A stretch of DNA of 64,000 nt. Source: an uncultured Bacteroidia bacterium (GTDB lineage Bacteria > Bacteroidota > Bacteroidia > Bacteroidales > F082). The DNA lies in assembly GCA_902801465.1 (NCBI GenBank), contig CADCIH010000009.1, positions 32,314 through 96,313 on the forward strand. The letters run 5' to 3'. Below are positions 25,655 through 35,205 of this stretch, one piece after another. The notes under the pieces were generated by a model. That model was not told where the DNA came from, did no database searches, and was given only the letters and a program-made list of their open reading frames with translations. The position numbers were made by a program, and so were the translations under genes. Numbering within the stretch: position 1 is the stretch's first letter; each line of letters begins with the position of its first letter.

Positions 25655-27239
25655 TAACAACGAAGAGAAACCCTTTGTCACCTTATCCCGTGAGATTGCA
25701 GATAAGTTTATTCGTGATATTGTTTTTATTGACGAGCAAGCATACCCGGAAAAAATAAAAAACACAATTGAAGCAGCCGTTCACAATAACGAATTTGATG
25801 CCAAGTCTGTTTCTGACGCTTTTTTAAAGAAAGGTAAAATATGTGCTATTTATGCGCCACAAACTGAAGAGGATATATATGATTGTGCTGTTTCGCTTTT
25901 AAAAGCAGACGTTGTTGTATTAGACTGGAATTTAAGGTTAAATACCACTTCCGAATATGATCCCATGGCAGATGATGAATCTGATAATCGTGGTCACTAT
26001 ACAAAACCGCTTATCAAGAAGTTGGTTGATGAAGCTAGTACTGATAAAGTAAAATTAATTATTGTATATACGGGCGAAACGGATTTAAATGAAATAACCG
26101 ACCAAATTCAAAAATACATCAATGTTCCCCCAAGTCTTATTAAAGAGGATTGTTTGTTACATACTCAAACGAACAATATTCGTATTTTGGTAAGAGCAAA
26201 AGAGACTTCTCAATTTGAACATATTGAACAATACAAAAGCAAAGTTGTAAAATATGATGAATTGCCGAACATTATTGTTAATGAGTTTGCTGAGATAACA
26301 ATGGGTTTGCTGCCAAATTATGCTTTGTCTGCAATTACTGCCATTCGAGATAACACATCTAATATTTTAGGTGTCTTTTCAAAAGATATTGATCCTGCAT
26401 TTTTAGGGCACTATGTTTCAATTCCTGATTGTAACGATGCTATTTCTATGTTGCCCAAAATATTTGGTACGGCAGTGGCTAATTTGATTGAAAATAGTGA
26501 TGTAGATTTTGATAGTTGGATTGAAGCATGGATTGATGAAAATATAAAAGTTGATCAGATTACGATAGGAAAAAAGAAGTTTACCATTAATGCTGATAAT
26601 CTAAAAGCCTTCGTAAGACCTGATGAAGGCTTTGGAAATAAACTCAATACTATCTTTAATGCTAATATTGATGTTGAGAATTTGAATCAAGTTGATTTCT
26701 ATAAAAAAGAAGCATCAAGCTTGTTCTGTTCTGGTGATACAAAGCACCCTAATTACAAATGGGCAAAATTAGTTCAGCATAGTAATTTATTTTCTTCACC
26801 CAAAATTCATCGGCTTACGATAGGAACAATTATTAAGTATAAAGAAGAAGATAAGTTTTTAATATGCATTCAACAAAGTTGTGATTCTGTGAGAATTTCA
26901 GCAGACGAAGAGCGGCCCTTTTTATTTTTACCATTAGTGCAAGGTATTAAAGGAGAAGCCATTGTCGTTGGAGAACAAGACCATTTGATTGTAGATAATA
27001 AATCGTATTCGATTAAATTGCATAGATTCTCGCCTAAGGAGAATGACTCAAATATTAAAGCAGAACTAAAAGAGAATGGTGAGTATGTGTTTGAAGACAC
27101 TGACGGCAAGCAATTTGTTTGGGTAGCGGAGTTAAAAGAAATGTTCGCTCAACACATCGTTGCTGCTTATACATCTCAATTATCAAGAGTAGGAATTGAC
27201 AATTCTGAATGGATTAGATTGATTGGAAAAACAAAATAA
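25647..27239 (+). CDS. Receiver-like (Response_reg_2 type) protein, partner of the GHKL ATPase
   Basis: This 530-residue protein is read from the ATG at 25647, which overlaps the GHKL stop by 8 nt. The N-terminal 150 residues follow a receiver pattern: acidic pair Asp29-Glu30 ('DIVFIDEQA'), candidate phospho-acceptor Asp93 ('DVVVLDWNLRL') and Thr142 ('LIIVYTGETD'). An insertion rich in acidic residues follows Asp93. The remaining 380 residues are not recognisable to me. They include 'FLICIQQSCDSVRIS' and 'PFLFLPLVQG'. No nuclease motif is clear. It probably receives a phosphoryl or conformational signal from the GHKL protein and controls the restriction genes. Confidence 0.78.
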   Translation: MNNNNEEKPFVTLSREIADKFIRDIVFIDEQAYPEKIKNTIEAAVHNNEFDAKSVSDAFLKKGKICAIYAPQTEEDIYDCAVSLLKADVVVLDWNLRLNTTSEYDPMADDESDNRGHYTKPLIKKLVDEASTDKVKLIIVYTGETDLNEITDQIQKYINVPPSLIKEDCLLHTQTNNIRILVRAKETSQFEHIEQYKSKVVKYDELPNIIVNEFAEITMGLLPNYALSAITAIRDNTSNILGVFSKDIDPAFLGHYVSIPDCNDAISMLPKIFGTAVANLIENSDVDFDSWIEAWIDENIKVDQITIGKKKFTINADNLKAFVRPDEGFGNKLNTIFNANIDVENLNQVDFYKKEASSLFCSGDTKHPNYKWAKLVQHSNLFSSPKIHRLTIGTIIKYKEEDKFLICIQQSCDSVRISADEERPFLFLPLVQGIKGEAIVVGEQDHLIVDNKSYSIKLHRFSPKENDSNIKAELKENGEYVFEDTDGKQFVWVAELKEMFAQHIVAAYTSQLSRVGIDNSEWIRLIGKTK

Positions 27240-27244
27240 TATAT

Positions 27245-28459
27245 ATGCCAAAGAAAAAATACACATTCATAGATTTGTTCGCAGGTTGTGGAGGCCTTTC
27301 GGAAGGCTTTTATCGACAAGGGTTCAAGGCACTTGCCCATGTCGAATTTGACCATTCGTGTTGTGAGACCTTACGAACAAGAATGAAGTATTATGGTTAT
27401 AAAGATTATGATAAAGAAGTAATTGAATACGATATAACTTCAAAAGATATTCTTGAAAGGATTGATGATGCAGTTGCTGGAAGGACTGTAGATATTATTA
27501 TTGGTGGCCCACCGTGCCAAGCATATTCAACAGCGGGAAGAGTTAGGGATGGAAAGAAAATGGCCACCGACCCACGCAACTATCTATTTGAGAGTTATGT
27601 AAAGATATTAGAGCATTATAATCCTAAGTATTTCGTTTTCGAAAATGTAACTGGACTTCTTTCGGCGCAGGTTAATAATTCTCCGATATTCCCTAAAGTT
27701 TTAAAGGCACTTGGAAAAAAGTATAAAGTAGTAGGAAACCCTAATGTCCTCATTCATAATACCGCTGACTATGGGGTGCCTCAAGTTCGCAAACGTGTTA
27801 TTATTATCGGAGTGCGAAAAGATATTGAGAAAGACCCATTGCAGCTATATGAGGATGTTGTAAAGACGCATTGGAATCCTGAAACACCAGAAGACGAAAG
27901 ACATGGAAAAAGACACTTTATTGATGTCAGAAAGGCAATTGGAGATTTGCCTCCAGTAGAGCCAGGATGCGATGCCTCAACGCAAGAGTTTCTATATCCG
28001 TGCAACAACGAGTTCCTTAGACGAATTGGCAAAAAAGGTATATATCCACTTATGGATCATATTGCTCGTAGCCATAACGAGTTGGATAGAGAACGCTTTC
28101 AGGTTATGATTCATAATCATTGGACTTTTGGACAACTGAGAAGGGAAATGCCACAGTATGAGCATGAACATGCCAGAGTATTTGATAACAGTTATGTGGT
28201 GCAATGGTGGGACTTGCCATCTAAAACCATATTGGCTCATATTCATAAAGACGGATTTCAATTCATTCATCCTGATGAGGCTCAGAAACGTACATTTACG
28301 GTGCGAGAGGCGGCAAGGATTCAATCTTTCCCTGATGATTTTGAGTTCAAAGGTTCGAGGGGTGAAAAATACAAACAAATCGGCAATGCAGTTCCACCGC
28401 TTTTTGCAGAGGCTCTTGCAAAATCCATAAAGATGAATCTAGACGACTTACCAGAATGA
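27245..28459 (+). CDS. DNA cytosine-C5 methyltransferase 2 (LlaJI-like M1)
   Basis: This 404-residue protein has C5 motifs I 'TFIDLFAGCGGLSEGF', IV 'GGPPCQAYSTAG', VI 'YFVFENVTGLL', VIII 'QVRKRVIIIG' and X 'QIGNAVPPLFAEAL'. It is followed with a 4-nt overlap by a second methyltransferase, then a McrB-like GTPase and a nuclease. That order is the layout of LlaJI-type restriction systems, where two methyltransferases modify the two strands of an asymmetric site. The exact target cannot be read from sequence. Confidence 0.93.
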   Translation: MPKKKYTFIDLFAGCGGLSEGFYRQGFKALAHVEFDHSCCETLRTRMKYYGYKDYDKEVIEYDITSKDILERIDDAVAGRTVDIIIGGPPCQAYSTAGRVRDGKKMATDPRNYLFESYVKILEHYNPKYFVFENVTGLLSAQVNNSPIFPKVLKALGKKYKVVGNPNVLIHNTADYGVPQVRKRVIIIGVRKDIEKDPLQLYEDVVKTHWNPETPEDERHGKRHFIDVRKAIGDLPPVEPGCDASTQEFLYPCNNEFLRRIGKKGIYPLMDHIARSHNELDRERFQVMIHNHWTFGQLRREMPQYEHEHARVFDNSYVVQWWDLPSKTILAHIHKDGFQFIHPDEAQKRTFTVREAARIQSFPDDFEFKGSRGEKYKQIGNAVPPLFAEALAKSIKMNLDDLPE

Positions 28460-29961
28460 TTTTTGAGAATGCAACACGGTTGACAAGTAAGGAAGAATTT
28501 GTAGAGAAAATCCTTATCTATATCCGCTTAGTAGAAGTCATCGCTGAGCGTGATAAAATTATCATACCACAAACTCCTACTACATCAAAAGAAGTCGTGA
28601 AGGAGCTGCAAGATATGGGTGTAATTGAAGAAGAAACTGAACTGACTGACTTAAAACGAGTTGTCGGGAATGAATATACACGATTTATTTCTTCGGTTGC
28701 TTTTTATATAACTCACAAACAACTTTATGGCGATTATCTTGACAGACTCAATAATAAGAAACGGAAAGAAATTCAAGCAAAAGAGGCAAAAAGCAAAAAC
28801 CCCAAGATGGTTGATTTCTTTGCAGGCGCAGGTGGGTTAAGTTGTGGATTTGTCCAAGCTGGATTTAGGGTTTGTTTTGCCAATGATTTTGAGGATGTTT
28901 GTGTTAGGACATTTCGTTTCAATCATCCCGAACTGCCCTCAAAAAACGTATTGAAAGAGGATATTAGAAAGATAGTCGACAATATAGAGGACTTTGTGGA
29001 TGAAGATGTTGACATTGTAGTTGGAGGTCCTCCTTGCCAAAGTTTCAGCAGTGCAAATCAGCGAAGGATAATTGATGATCCTCGTAATGAGTTATACAAG
29101 TATTACATTGAAGCCATCAAGAAACTTTGTCCAAAGTTTGTTGTGATGGAGAATGTCAAGGGAATGCTATCTGTAGCCAGTCAAGTTGTAGAAGATTATA
29201 AATCCATCAGAATCGAAAAAAATGGCAAAGAGTATTCCTATGATGTTTCATATCGCTTGCTTAATTCTGTGAACTTTGGGGTGGCACAAAGCAGGGAAAG
29301 GCTTATCTATCTTGCCATCAGGAATGATGTAATAGATTCTAAACGCATAACACCTGAGATTCTATTTCAAAAGATAGAAAAAGCCTGCGAGAAGAATCCT
29401 CATTATAACCTTCAAGCAGCTCTAGAATATATAAAGCCTTTGGACGCTCCGCGTATCAAAGGATTGACGGAAGTCGATGATGAGAAAACTGGCATGAAGA
29501 TAGATGTCAACACCTATGATAGTTGCGGAAATCCATATCTGGCCAGCATCAATGCAGGGCGTGAGATACCTTATGTTTTCAATCATAAGGCACGCTATTG
29601 CAGTGATGTGAATTACGAGATATTCAAGAGATTGGGACAAGGAGAAGATGCCACAAACCCAAAAATCGCAGATATAATGCCTTATGCAAGAAGGAACGGC
29701 ATTTTCAAGGACAAATACTTCAAGTTGTATGCTGATAGGCCTTGTAGAACCATTACTGCTCATTTGAAAATGGACTGCCTTTCCCATATTCATCCTTTCC
29801 AAATTAGGAGTATCACTCCACGCGAAGCAGCAAGAGTTCAATCTTTTCCAGACGATTATCTATTCCTTGGAGCTTACTTAAAGACCTATATGCAAATAGG
29901 TAATGCAGTGCCAGTATTGATGGCCAAACAAATTGCTAATATAATCAAAAAATACTTATAA
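28456..29961 (+). CDS. DNA cytosine-C5 methyltransferase 3 (LlaJI-like M2) with N-terminal extension
   Basis: In this 501-residue protein residues 1-118 are a helical, charged extension absent from the other two methyltransferases. It could be a DNA-binding or regulatory segment. The catalytic part has motifs I 'MVDFFAGAGGLSCGF', IV 'GGPPCQSFSSA', VI 'FVVMENVKGML', VIII 'QSRERLIYLA' and X 'QIGNAVPVLMAKQI'. It is translated with 4-nt overlap from methyltransferase 2, and the GTPase gene follows after 2 nt. It is probably the second strand-specific enzyme of the LlaJI-like system. Confidence 0.93.
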   Translation: MIFENATRLTSKEEFVEKILIYIRLVEVIAERDKIIIPQTPTTSKEVVKELQDMGVIEEETELTDLKRVVGNEYTRFISSVAFYITHKQLYGDYLDRLNNKKRKEIQAKEAKSKNPKMVDFFAGAGGLSCGFVQAGFRVCFANDFEDVCVRTFRFNHPELPSKNVLKEDIRKIVDNIEDFVDEDVDIVVGGPPCQSFSSANQRRIIDDPRNELYKYYIEAIKKLCPKFVVMENVKGMLSVASQVVEDYKSIRIEKNGKEYSYDVSYRLLNSVNFGVAQSRERLIYLAIRNDVIDSKRITPEILFQKIEKACEKNPHYNLQAALEYIKPLDAPRIKGLTEVDDEKTGMKIDVNTYDSCGNPYLASINAGREIPYVFNHKARYCSDVNYEIFKRLGQGEDATNPKIADIMPYARRNGIFKDKYFKLYADRPCRTITAHLKMDCLSHIHPFQIRSITPREAARVQSFPDDYLFLGAYLKTYMQIGNAVPVLMAKQIANIIKKYL

Positions 29962-29963
29962 TT

Positions 29964-32075
29964 ATGAGCGCTTCAAGAATCATTCAGTACATTCATCGCC
30001 CTACATTGACCGAATTAGGCATGGGCAATACCCATGATAGGTATTTGGTTGTAGATGCTGATAAAGACTTATCTAATGTATTCCCATTAGGTGTCGCCGT
30101 CAATCTTACAGATACGGTTTCGAATAAAGTATATCAGGTTTATTCTAAAGTTGAAACCGGTGAGTTTAGATTAAAACGATTGGGTGATATTGTTGATGAT
30201 TATCACATGGAACCAGGCGATGAGTTAGTAATAACGCACTATGAATTATCAGGTAATGTAATAGACATGCTAACTGTTAATGAATGCGGTCGTGTGTTAC
30301 TCAATCCGGGGAAAAGAAAAGACGGAAAAATCGAGGATTTTGAAATAGTGAATATTGAAAGACTTCCTGGATATTCTGAAAATAAGGAATACTCTTATGC
30401 TTGTGAATTTAATGGCTTACAAAAAGATATTCAGATTTCATTCATTGGAGCTAGAAAGAAACGCTCAGATTCTCCAATTGAAACCAAGTTTTACTCTGTG
30501 CAGTTTGACAAAGAGAAGCTCGACTATGACCCTAAGAAGTATTACTATTTGACGATTCGAAATGGTGTAATTGTCATGAGAAATCTACCAAAGAGTGAAT
30601 ATCATGTATTACTTGAATCATCAGATGCGAACGGCACAGTTAACAAGCCCAACAAAAACGACCTGCAAGTTATTTATTACGGTGCGCCTGGCACTGGAAA
30701 ATCACACACTATTAAATGTGAGGTTGATGATAAAGAAAAACCTTGTGAGCGAACAACATTCCACCCAGACAGTGACTACTCAACATTTGTGGGCGCGTAT
30801 AAGCCCACATCTATTGAGGTTCCTCTTAGAGACCTCGCTGGGCATGTGGTTTCAGATGAAAAGACAAAGGAAATAGTGTATGAGAATCGTATCGTATATG
30901 ATTTTGTGCCACAAGCGTTCTTGAAGGCATATACAGAGGCATGGAGAGACCAAAGCAAAGATTTTTACTTGATTATCGAGGAAATCAACCGAGGCAATTG
31001 TGCTCAAATCTTTGGTGACTTATTCCAACTGCTTGATAGAAATGATGAGACTGGGCGTTCCAAATATCCCATTTCACCCGACCAAGACATCAAGAAGTTT
31101 TTGCTGACTGACAAGAAATATGGCTTTGCTGCATTGACGGATGAGCAAAAAGCCGCGATGCCAGAGGAAGTATTGAGCGGTGAGCGACTGGTTTTGCCTC
31201 AAAATCTACATATATGGGCCACGATGAACACCAGCGACCAATCTCTCTTCCCCATTGACTCAGCCTTCAAACGTCGTTGGGATTGGCAATACATTCCCAT
31301 TTCAAACGCGAACAAAGGATGGATGATTGAGGTGAACGGAAAGAAATACGATTGGTGGGATTTCCTTGAAAAGATGAACGAACAAATCAATACCACCACT
31401 AATTCTGAAGACAAGAAAATGGGTTACTTCTTCTGCAAGGCCAAAGGAGGTATCATCGATGCCAAGACCTTTGTAGGCAAGGTGGTGTTTTACGTGTGGA
31501 ATGATGTGTTCAAAGACTTTGCTAATGAAGCAGGCAGCATATTTAAGGATGAGGATGGCACGTTGTTGTCGTTTAATAAGTTCTATACCGTAGGCAACGA
31601 TGGCAAGGCAAAAGTTGTTGAGGACAAGGTAATGCTTTTTTTACAGAATCTTGGAGTAGAACCAATTTCAGAAGTCAATACTGAAGACATTATTGAAGAT
31701 GAAGATGGGAATAGAGCATCATCAACCAGTCGTGATTATAGCAAGTTTTCTATCAATGGGATAGGAAGGTATCCTAAGAACAGTCTTGCGGCAGAGTGTA
31801 TGAGAAAATACATTGAGCTTAACCCTAGTATGTCAATAAATGAAGTTCTTTCTAATTGGAGAGAATTGGGAAACATCGTTCCTCATTTTGTTGAATCAAA
31901 AGATGAATATGAAGCCCGAACAGACAATAGCAAACGTTCTCATGAGATTCCTTGTAACGGCTCTTTTATCTATGTTGCTCATAATGGATATGGCGATAAC
32001 GGTAAGGTTTTCACACTTATTGAAGCTGTTAATAAAATGAATTGGGGGCTAACACTTGCAAAGGTTGAAGAATGA
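29964..32075 (+). CDS. McrB-like AAA+ GTPase (LlaJI R1-like)
   Basis: In this 703-residue protein residues 1-220 are a beta-rich N-terminal region, the place where LlaJI.R1 carries its site-specific DNA-binding domain. Residues 235-560 are an McrB-type AAA+ module: Walker A 'GAPGTGKS' (240-247), Walker B 'LIIEEINRGNCAQIFGD' and the sensor region 'MNTSDQSLFPIDSAFKRRW'. McrB-family motors use GTP and drive translocation with a nuclease partner. The partner is the next gene, overlapping by 4 nt. The N-domain does not look like the methyl-specific domain of E. coli McrB, so cleavage of unmodified sites is likelier. Confidence 0.88.
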   Translation: MSASRIIQYIHRPTLTELGMGNTHDRYLVVDADKDLSNVFPLGVAVNLTDTVSNKVYQVYSKVETGEFRLKRLGDIVDDYHMEPGDELVITHYELSGNVIDMLTVNECGRVLLNPGKRKDGKIEDFEIVNIERLPGYSENKEYSYACEFNGLQKDIQISFIGARKKRSDSPIETKFYSVQFDKEKLDYDPKKYYYLTIRNGVIVMRNLPKSEYHVLLESSDANGTVNKPNKNDLQVIYYGAPGTGKSHTIKCEVDDKEKPCERTTFHPDSDYSTFVGAYKPTSIEVPLRDLAGHVVSDEKTKEIVYENRIVYDFVPQAFLKAYTEAWRDQSKDFYLIIEEINRGNCAQIFGDLFQLLDRNDETGRSKYPISPDQDIKKFLLTDKKYGFAALTDEQKAAMPEEVLSGERLVLPQNLHIWATMNTSDQSLFPIDSAFKRRWDWQYIPISNANKGWMIEVNGKKYDWWDFLEKMNEQINTTTNSEDKKMGYFFCKAKGGIIDAKTFVGKVVFYVWNDVFKDFANEAGSIFKDEDGTLLSFNKFYTVGNDGKAKVVEDKVMLFLQNLGVEPISEVNTEDIIEDEDGNRASSTSRDYSKFSINGIGRYPKNSLAAECMRKYIELNPSMSINEVLSNWRELGNIVPHFVESKDEYEARTDNSKRSHEIPCNGSFIYVAHNGYGDNGKVFTLIEAVNKMNWGLTLAKVEE

Positions 32076-34237
32076 GAATCCTCATTGAAGAATACCAGTA
32101 CGATGTAGCCAAAGTGAAGGACATTCTTCACGGCATTGATGCCTTGGAGAATGTGGAGGGTAAAGTCTCCATTCACTATGTAGGGTATTACTATAACACC
32201 CTACTGAAGGACTGCGTGTTCATTCTTCCCAAGGTGCTTCTCAAAGACGTGGATGGGCAAGAACTGGCTTTTGGTAAATACAAGCCAGAAGACATCGTTT
32301 CGCCTGACCAAAACAAGGAGATGGAAGCAAGGGAAAAGGACTTCCTCTATAAGTTTGCCGTTTGGATATACCGTGCCATCGTTGTGTATAAAAACGACAA
32401 ACGGAATGACACTGACATCGTGTATCACACAAAGATCGCGCAGATTGGCAAAGGTATGCGTAGGCTTAGCAACACCTACCTTGACATTCTGCTGCAGCTG
32501 CTGCAGTTCAACAAAGACAACCAGAGTTTCTTCTTCTTCATCGTGAAGAATCTCCATTTAGGATACAACAAAATCAACTGGACGCGCACTATCAGCCGTG
32601 AGATGGCCATCGTGCAAAGCGGACAGCCTGTTTACCTAAAGCCAGTGAACAAGAAACGGCAAATCAACTTTGACGAAGAACTGCTGGTGATTTTCTTCTC
32701 CATCTTGAATTACATCGGCGACACCTACGGTTTCGCAAAAGACATCAAATGCCAGTTTAACCTCATCAAAGGTCCGCAGTTCCAGACCTACCTCAATGGC
32801 TATGGATTGACGAGGCTGAGGCAAATCAAATACAAGTATTTCTCAGACAAGGCACTGGAGCTTTGGAATTTGTGCTATGCTTTCTTCGACGAATCGCGGC
32901 AAGTGTTTGTCAGCACTGAGAAGAAAGAGTATTTGCTGGTGAAGAGCTTCTATATTGTCTTTGAGGCCATCATTGATGAACTGATAGGCGACAATCCGTT
33001 GCCGGATGACATGGAGAAGAAGCAGGAGGACGGCAAGATTGTCGACCACCTCTATACAGCGAAGAGTCTCATAGAGAGCGAAGCAGCACAGACCTATTAC
33101 ATTGGTGACTCGAAGTATTACAAGATGGGGCATCCGATTGGGGATGAATCCATCTACAAACAGTACACCTATGCCCGAAACGTCATCCAATGGAATCTTG
33201 ACATCTTCAACCGAGGCGAACAGCCGAAGTCGGGCGTGAGGTTGCGTGATGACGTGACTGAGGGCTACAACATCATTCCCAACTTCTTTGTGTCGGCCAA
33301 GATGGACGAGACCTTCAGCTATACCAACGACGGCATAGAGAAAACCGACAGAAAGAATAATAGGCACCGCAAAGAGCAATTCAAGAATCGTCTCTTTGAC
33401 CGTGACACGCTTTTGCTATTCCATTATGACGTGAACTTCCTCTTCGTGTTGTCGCTGTATGCTAGGGACAATGCTTCGCAGAAAGCAGCATGGAAACAAG
33501 AGGTACGAAAGAAGTTCCGCACAGAGATACAGACATGGTTACAAGATGAGAAGGAGGGCTTTGCATTCTATGCGATGAAAGCTCGCCCAGGTGTGGATGC
33601 GCGTCAATACTTCAAGATGCATTTTCAAGACATTCTTGGAAAGACCTACACTCCTTATGACTCAGAAGAGGTCTATTCATTGGCCTTAGACAGAAAAGAC
33701 CCTGAGGGCGACAATGAGAGCTTGCTCGCAGAACTGCGCCAGTATTTCATTGTGGTGCCGTGCGGGTTAGGCGCAGATCCTGAACCCATCATTGAAGCTG
33801 CTAGAAAATCGGATGACGGTACAGTGCCGGCACCCGAGAAAGACGGTGTGCTAATGGTTATGATGGAATACTACGATAACAAGAGCAAAGAATTCATTTC
33901 TTCAGGGAAACTTGCAGTTGGCATCAAGTACACGCCTGATTCGATGGAGATAGTACAGAACCTATCTTCCATCGGATATGTGCTCTTCCATCATCGCAGT
34001 AATGTTGGCCAACATCTGTTTGCAGTGAAAGGAGCCTGCAAGGTTGTGCAATCAAAGGCTGTGGAAGCAGACCGATACAAAAACGTGGAAACGACAGAAA
34101 TGTTCGTTGTCGTGGACATAGATACCACAGTTGAACTGGATGCTTCAGTGATGGATGCGAGTAAGAAGGAATGCACCAAGCAGACCAGGTATGATGCGCA
34201 ATATTCGAGATTAAAGGATTTGGTTGCTCCACAATGA
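32072..34237 (+). CDS. LlaJI-family restriction endonuclease subunit (R2-like)
   Basis: This 721-residue protein has helical N-terminal two-thirds and a PD-(D/E)xK-type site near the middle: 'YYIGDSKYYKMG' with Asp346 and Lys348, then 'IYKQYTYAR'. This fits the nuclease partner of McrB-like motors in LlaJI and BsuMI systems. It contains long aromatic-rich segments and no membrane helices. The gene is less AT-rich than the preceding island genes. Its stop codon overlaps the start of the housekeeping pfkB-type gene by 4 nt, so the island joins the resident operon without a gap. Confidence 0.85.
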   Translation: MRILIEEYQYDVAKVKDILHGIDALENVEGKVSIHYVGYYYNTLLKDCVFILPKVLLKDVDGQELAFGKYKPEDIVSPDQNKEMEAREKDFLYKFAVWIYRAIVVYKNDKRNDTDIVYHTKIAQIGKGMRRLSNTYLDILLQLLQFNKDNQSFFFFIVKNLHLGYNKINWTRTISREMAIVQSGQPVYLKPVNKKRQINFDEELLVIFFSILNYIGDTYGFAKDIKCQFNLIKGPQFQTYLNGYGLTRLRQIKYKYFSDKALELWNLCYAFFDESRQVFVSTEKKEYLLVKSFYIVFEAIIDELIGDNPLPDDMEKKQEDGKIVDHLYTAKSLIESEAAQTYYIGDSKYYKMGHPIGDESIYKQYTYARNVIQWNLDIFNRGEQPKSGVRLRDDVTEGYNIIPNFFVSAKMDETFSYTNDGIEKTDRKNNRHRKEQFKNRLFDRDTLLLFHYDVNFLFVLSLYARDNASQKAAWKQEVRKKFRTEIQTWLQDEKEGFAFYAMKARPGVDARQYFKMHFQDILGKTYTPYDSEEVYSLALDRKDPEGDNESLLAELRQYFIVVPCGLGADPEPIIEAARKSDDGTVPAPEKDGVLMVMMEYYDNKSKEFISSGKLAVGIKYTPDSMEIVQNLSSIGYVLFHHRSNVGQHLFAVKGACKVVQSKAVEADRYKNVETTEMFVVVDIDTTVELDASVMDASKKECTKQTRYDAQYSRLKDLVAPQ

Positions 34238-35205
34238 ATACTAATCGCGTCCTCGGCATCGGAGAAACCGTCCTTGATATCCTCTTCAAAGACGACCAAC
34301 CCCTAAAAGCGGTCTCTGGCGGCTCCACTTTCAACAGCATTGTCTCGCTAGGAAGGGCAGGGGTGAACTGCGCCATGGTGACGGAAGTGGGGGATGACCA
34401 CGTAGGCGATCTAATTTGCAACTATCTGAAAGAGAATGGCGTGTCTTCGGAATACGTCTTTCGTCGCGAACACGGCAAATCACCCATCTCATTGGCGTTT
34501 CTCGATGAGCATAACGATGCACAATATGTGTTCTATAAAGACCCATCGCCCGTCGCACTCAGCGGAAAGCTGCCAGTGTTTACCAAGGACGATGTGGTGC
34601 TCTTCGGGTCGTTCTTTGCCATCAATCCAGCCATACGTCAAAAAGTGGGCGGTTTACTGCGTAAAGCGCACGAAGCGGGGGCTTGGCTTTATTATGATGT
34701 CAATTTCCGCAAAAACTATATCGCCGACATCCCTGTCCTGAAGCCTAATATCGAAGAGAACATGAGCCTGGCCAACGTGGTGCGCGGCTCGATGGAGGAT
34801 TTCAACTATCTGTACGGCCTGAATGACGGTGATGCCATCTACGCACGGGTGAGTCGCTATTGTACTACATTGATACTTACGGATGGCGCGCGCCCCATCC
34901 GGGTCTATACACCCGAGGGTTGCGAGACTTATCCCGTGCAGCCCATCGAGACCGTCAGCACGGTCGGCGCCGGCGACAACTTCAATGCGGGTTATATCTA
35001 CGCCAAAATCACCACCTCGTCATCGATGCATCCTAACTTCCCACGTTACCTCCCTTCGGTCGGTGAGGGCTTACGCCGTTCCACTTTTCACTTTCCACTT
35101 ATCGCAATGGCCCAACGTTGGAGCCAAGACGTCTGTCGGCAGTTAGGCAATAACATCAGCGACGAATTGGTCGCATCTTTAACCCATCAGAAGAGAACAC
35201 TATGA
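34234..35205 (+). CDS. PfkB family carbohydrate kinase
   Basis: This 323-residue protein has N-terminal 'GGSTFNSIVSLGRAG' and the C-terminal anion-hole/catalytic motif 'STVGAGDNFNAG'. The first Asp of the usual DTxGAGD is Ser, while the catalytic GAGD Asp is kept. It phosphorylates a sugar, probably fructose or a nucleoside, and the substrate is not deducible. Near the C-terminus a heptad repeat block (35079-35099) is translated as 'RSTFHFPL', which looks like an insertion into the protein. The start overlaps the R2-like nuclease stop and the stop overlaps the Nudix start (both ATGA). Confidence 0.9.
   Translation: MNTNRVLGIGETVLDILFKDDQPLKAVSGGSTFNSIVSLGRAGVNCAMVTEVGDDHVGDLICNYLKENGVSSEYVFRREHGKSPISLAFLDEHNDAQYVFYKDPSPVALSGKLPVFTKDDVVLFGSFFAINPAIRQKVGGLLRKAHEAGAWLYYDVNFRKNYIADIPVLKPNIEENMSLANVVRGSMEDFNYLYGLNDGDAIYARVSRYCTTLILTDGARPIRVYTPEGCETYPVQPIETVSTVGAGDNFNAGYIYAKITTSSSMHPNFPRYLPSVGEGLRRSTFHFPLIAMAQRWSQDVCRQLGNNISDELVASLTHQKRTL
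35079..35099. repeat. Heptad repeat inside the pfkB-type gene, 3 units (TTCCACT)
   Basis: TTCCACT, TTTCACT and TTCCACT lie in exact 7-bp register within the coding sequence, adding about seven codons in frame. Confidence 0.65.

Noticed and set aside
21615-34237. DISARM or BREX system
   Set aside because: No PglX, PglZ, BrxC, DrmA or DrmB-type gene is present. The gene set fits LlaJI plus a GHKL/receiver module.
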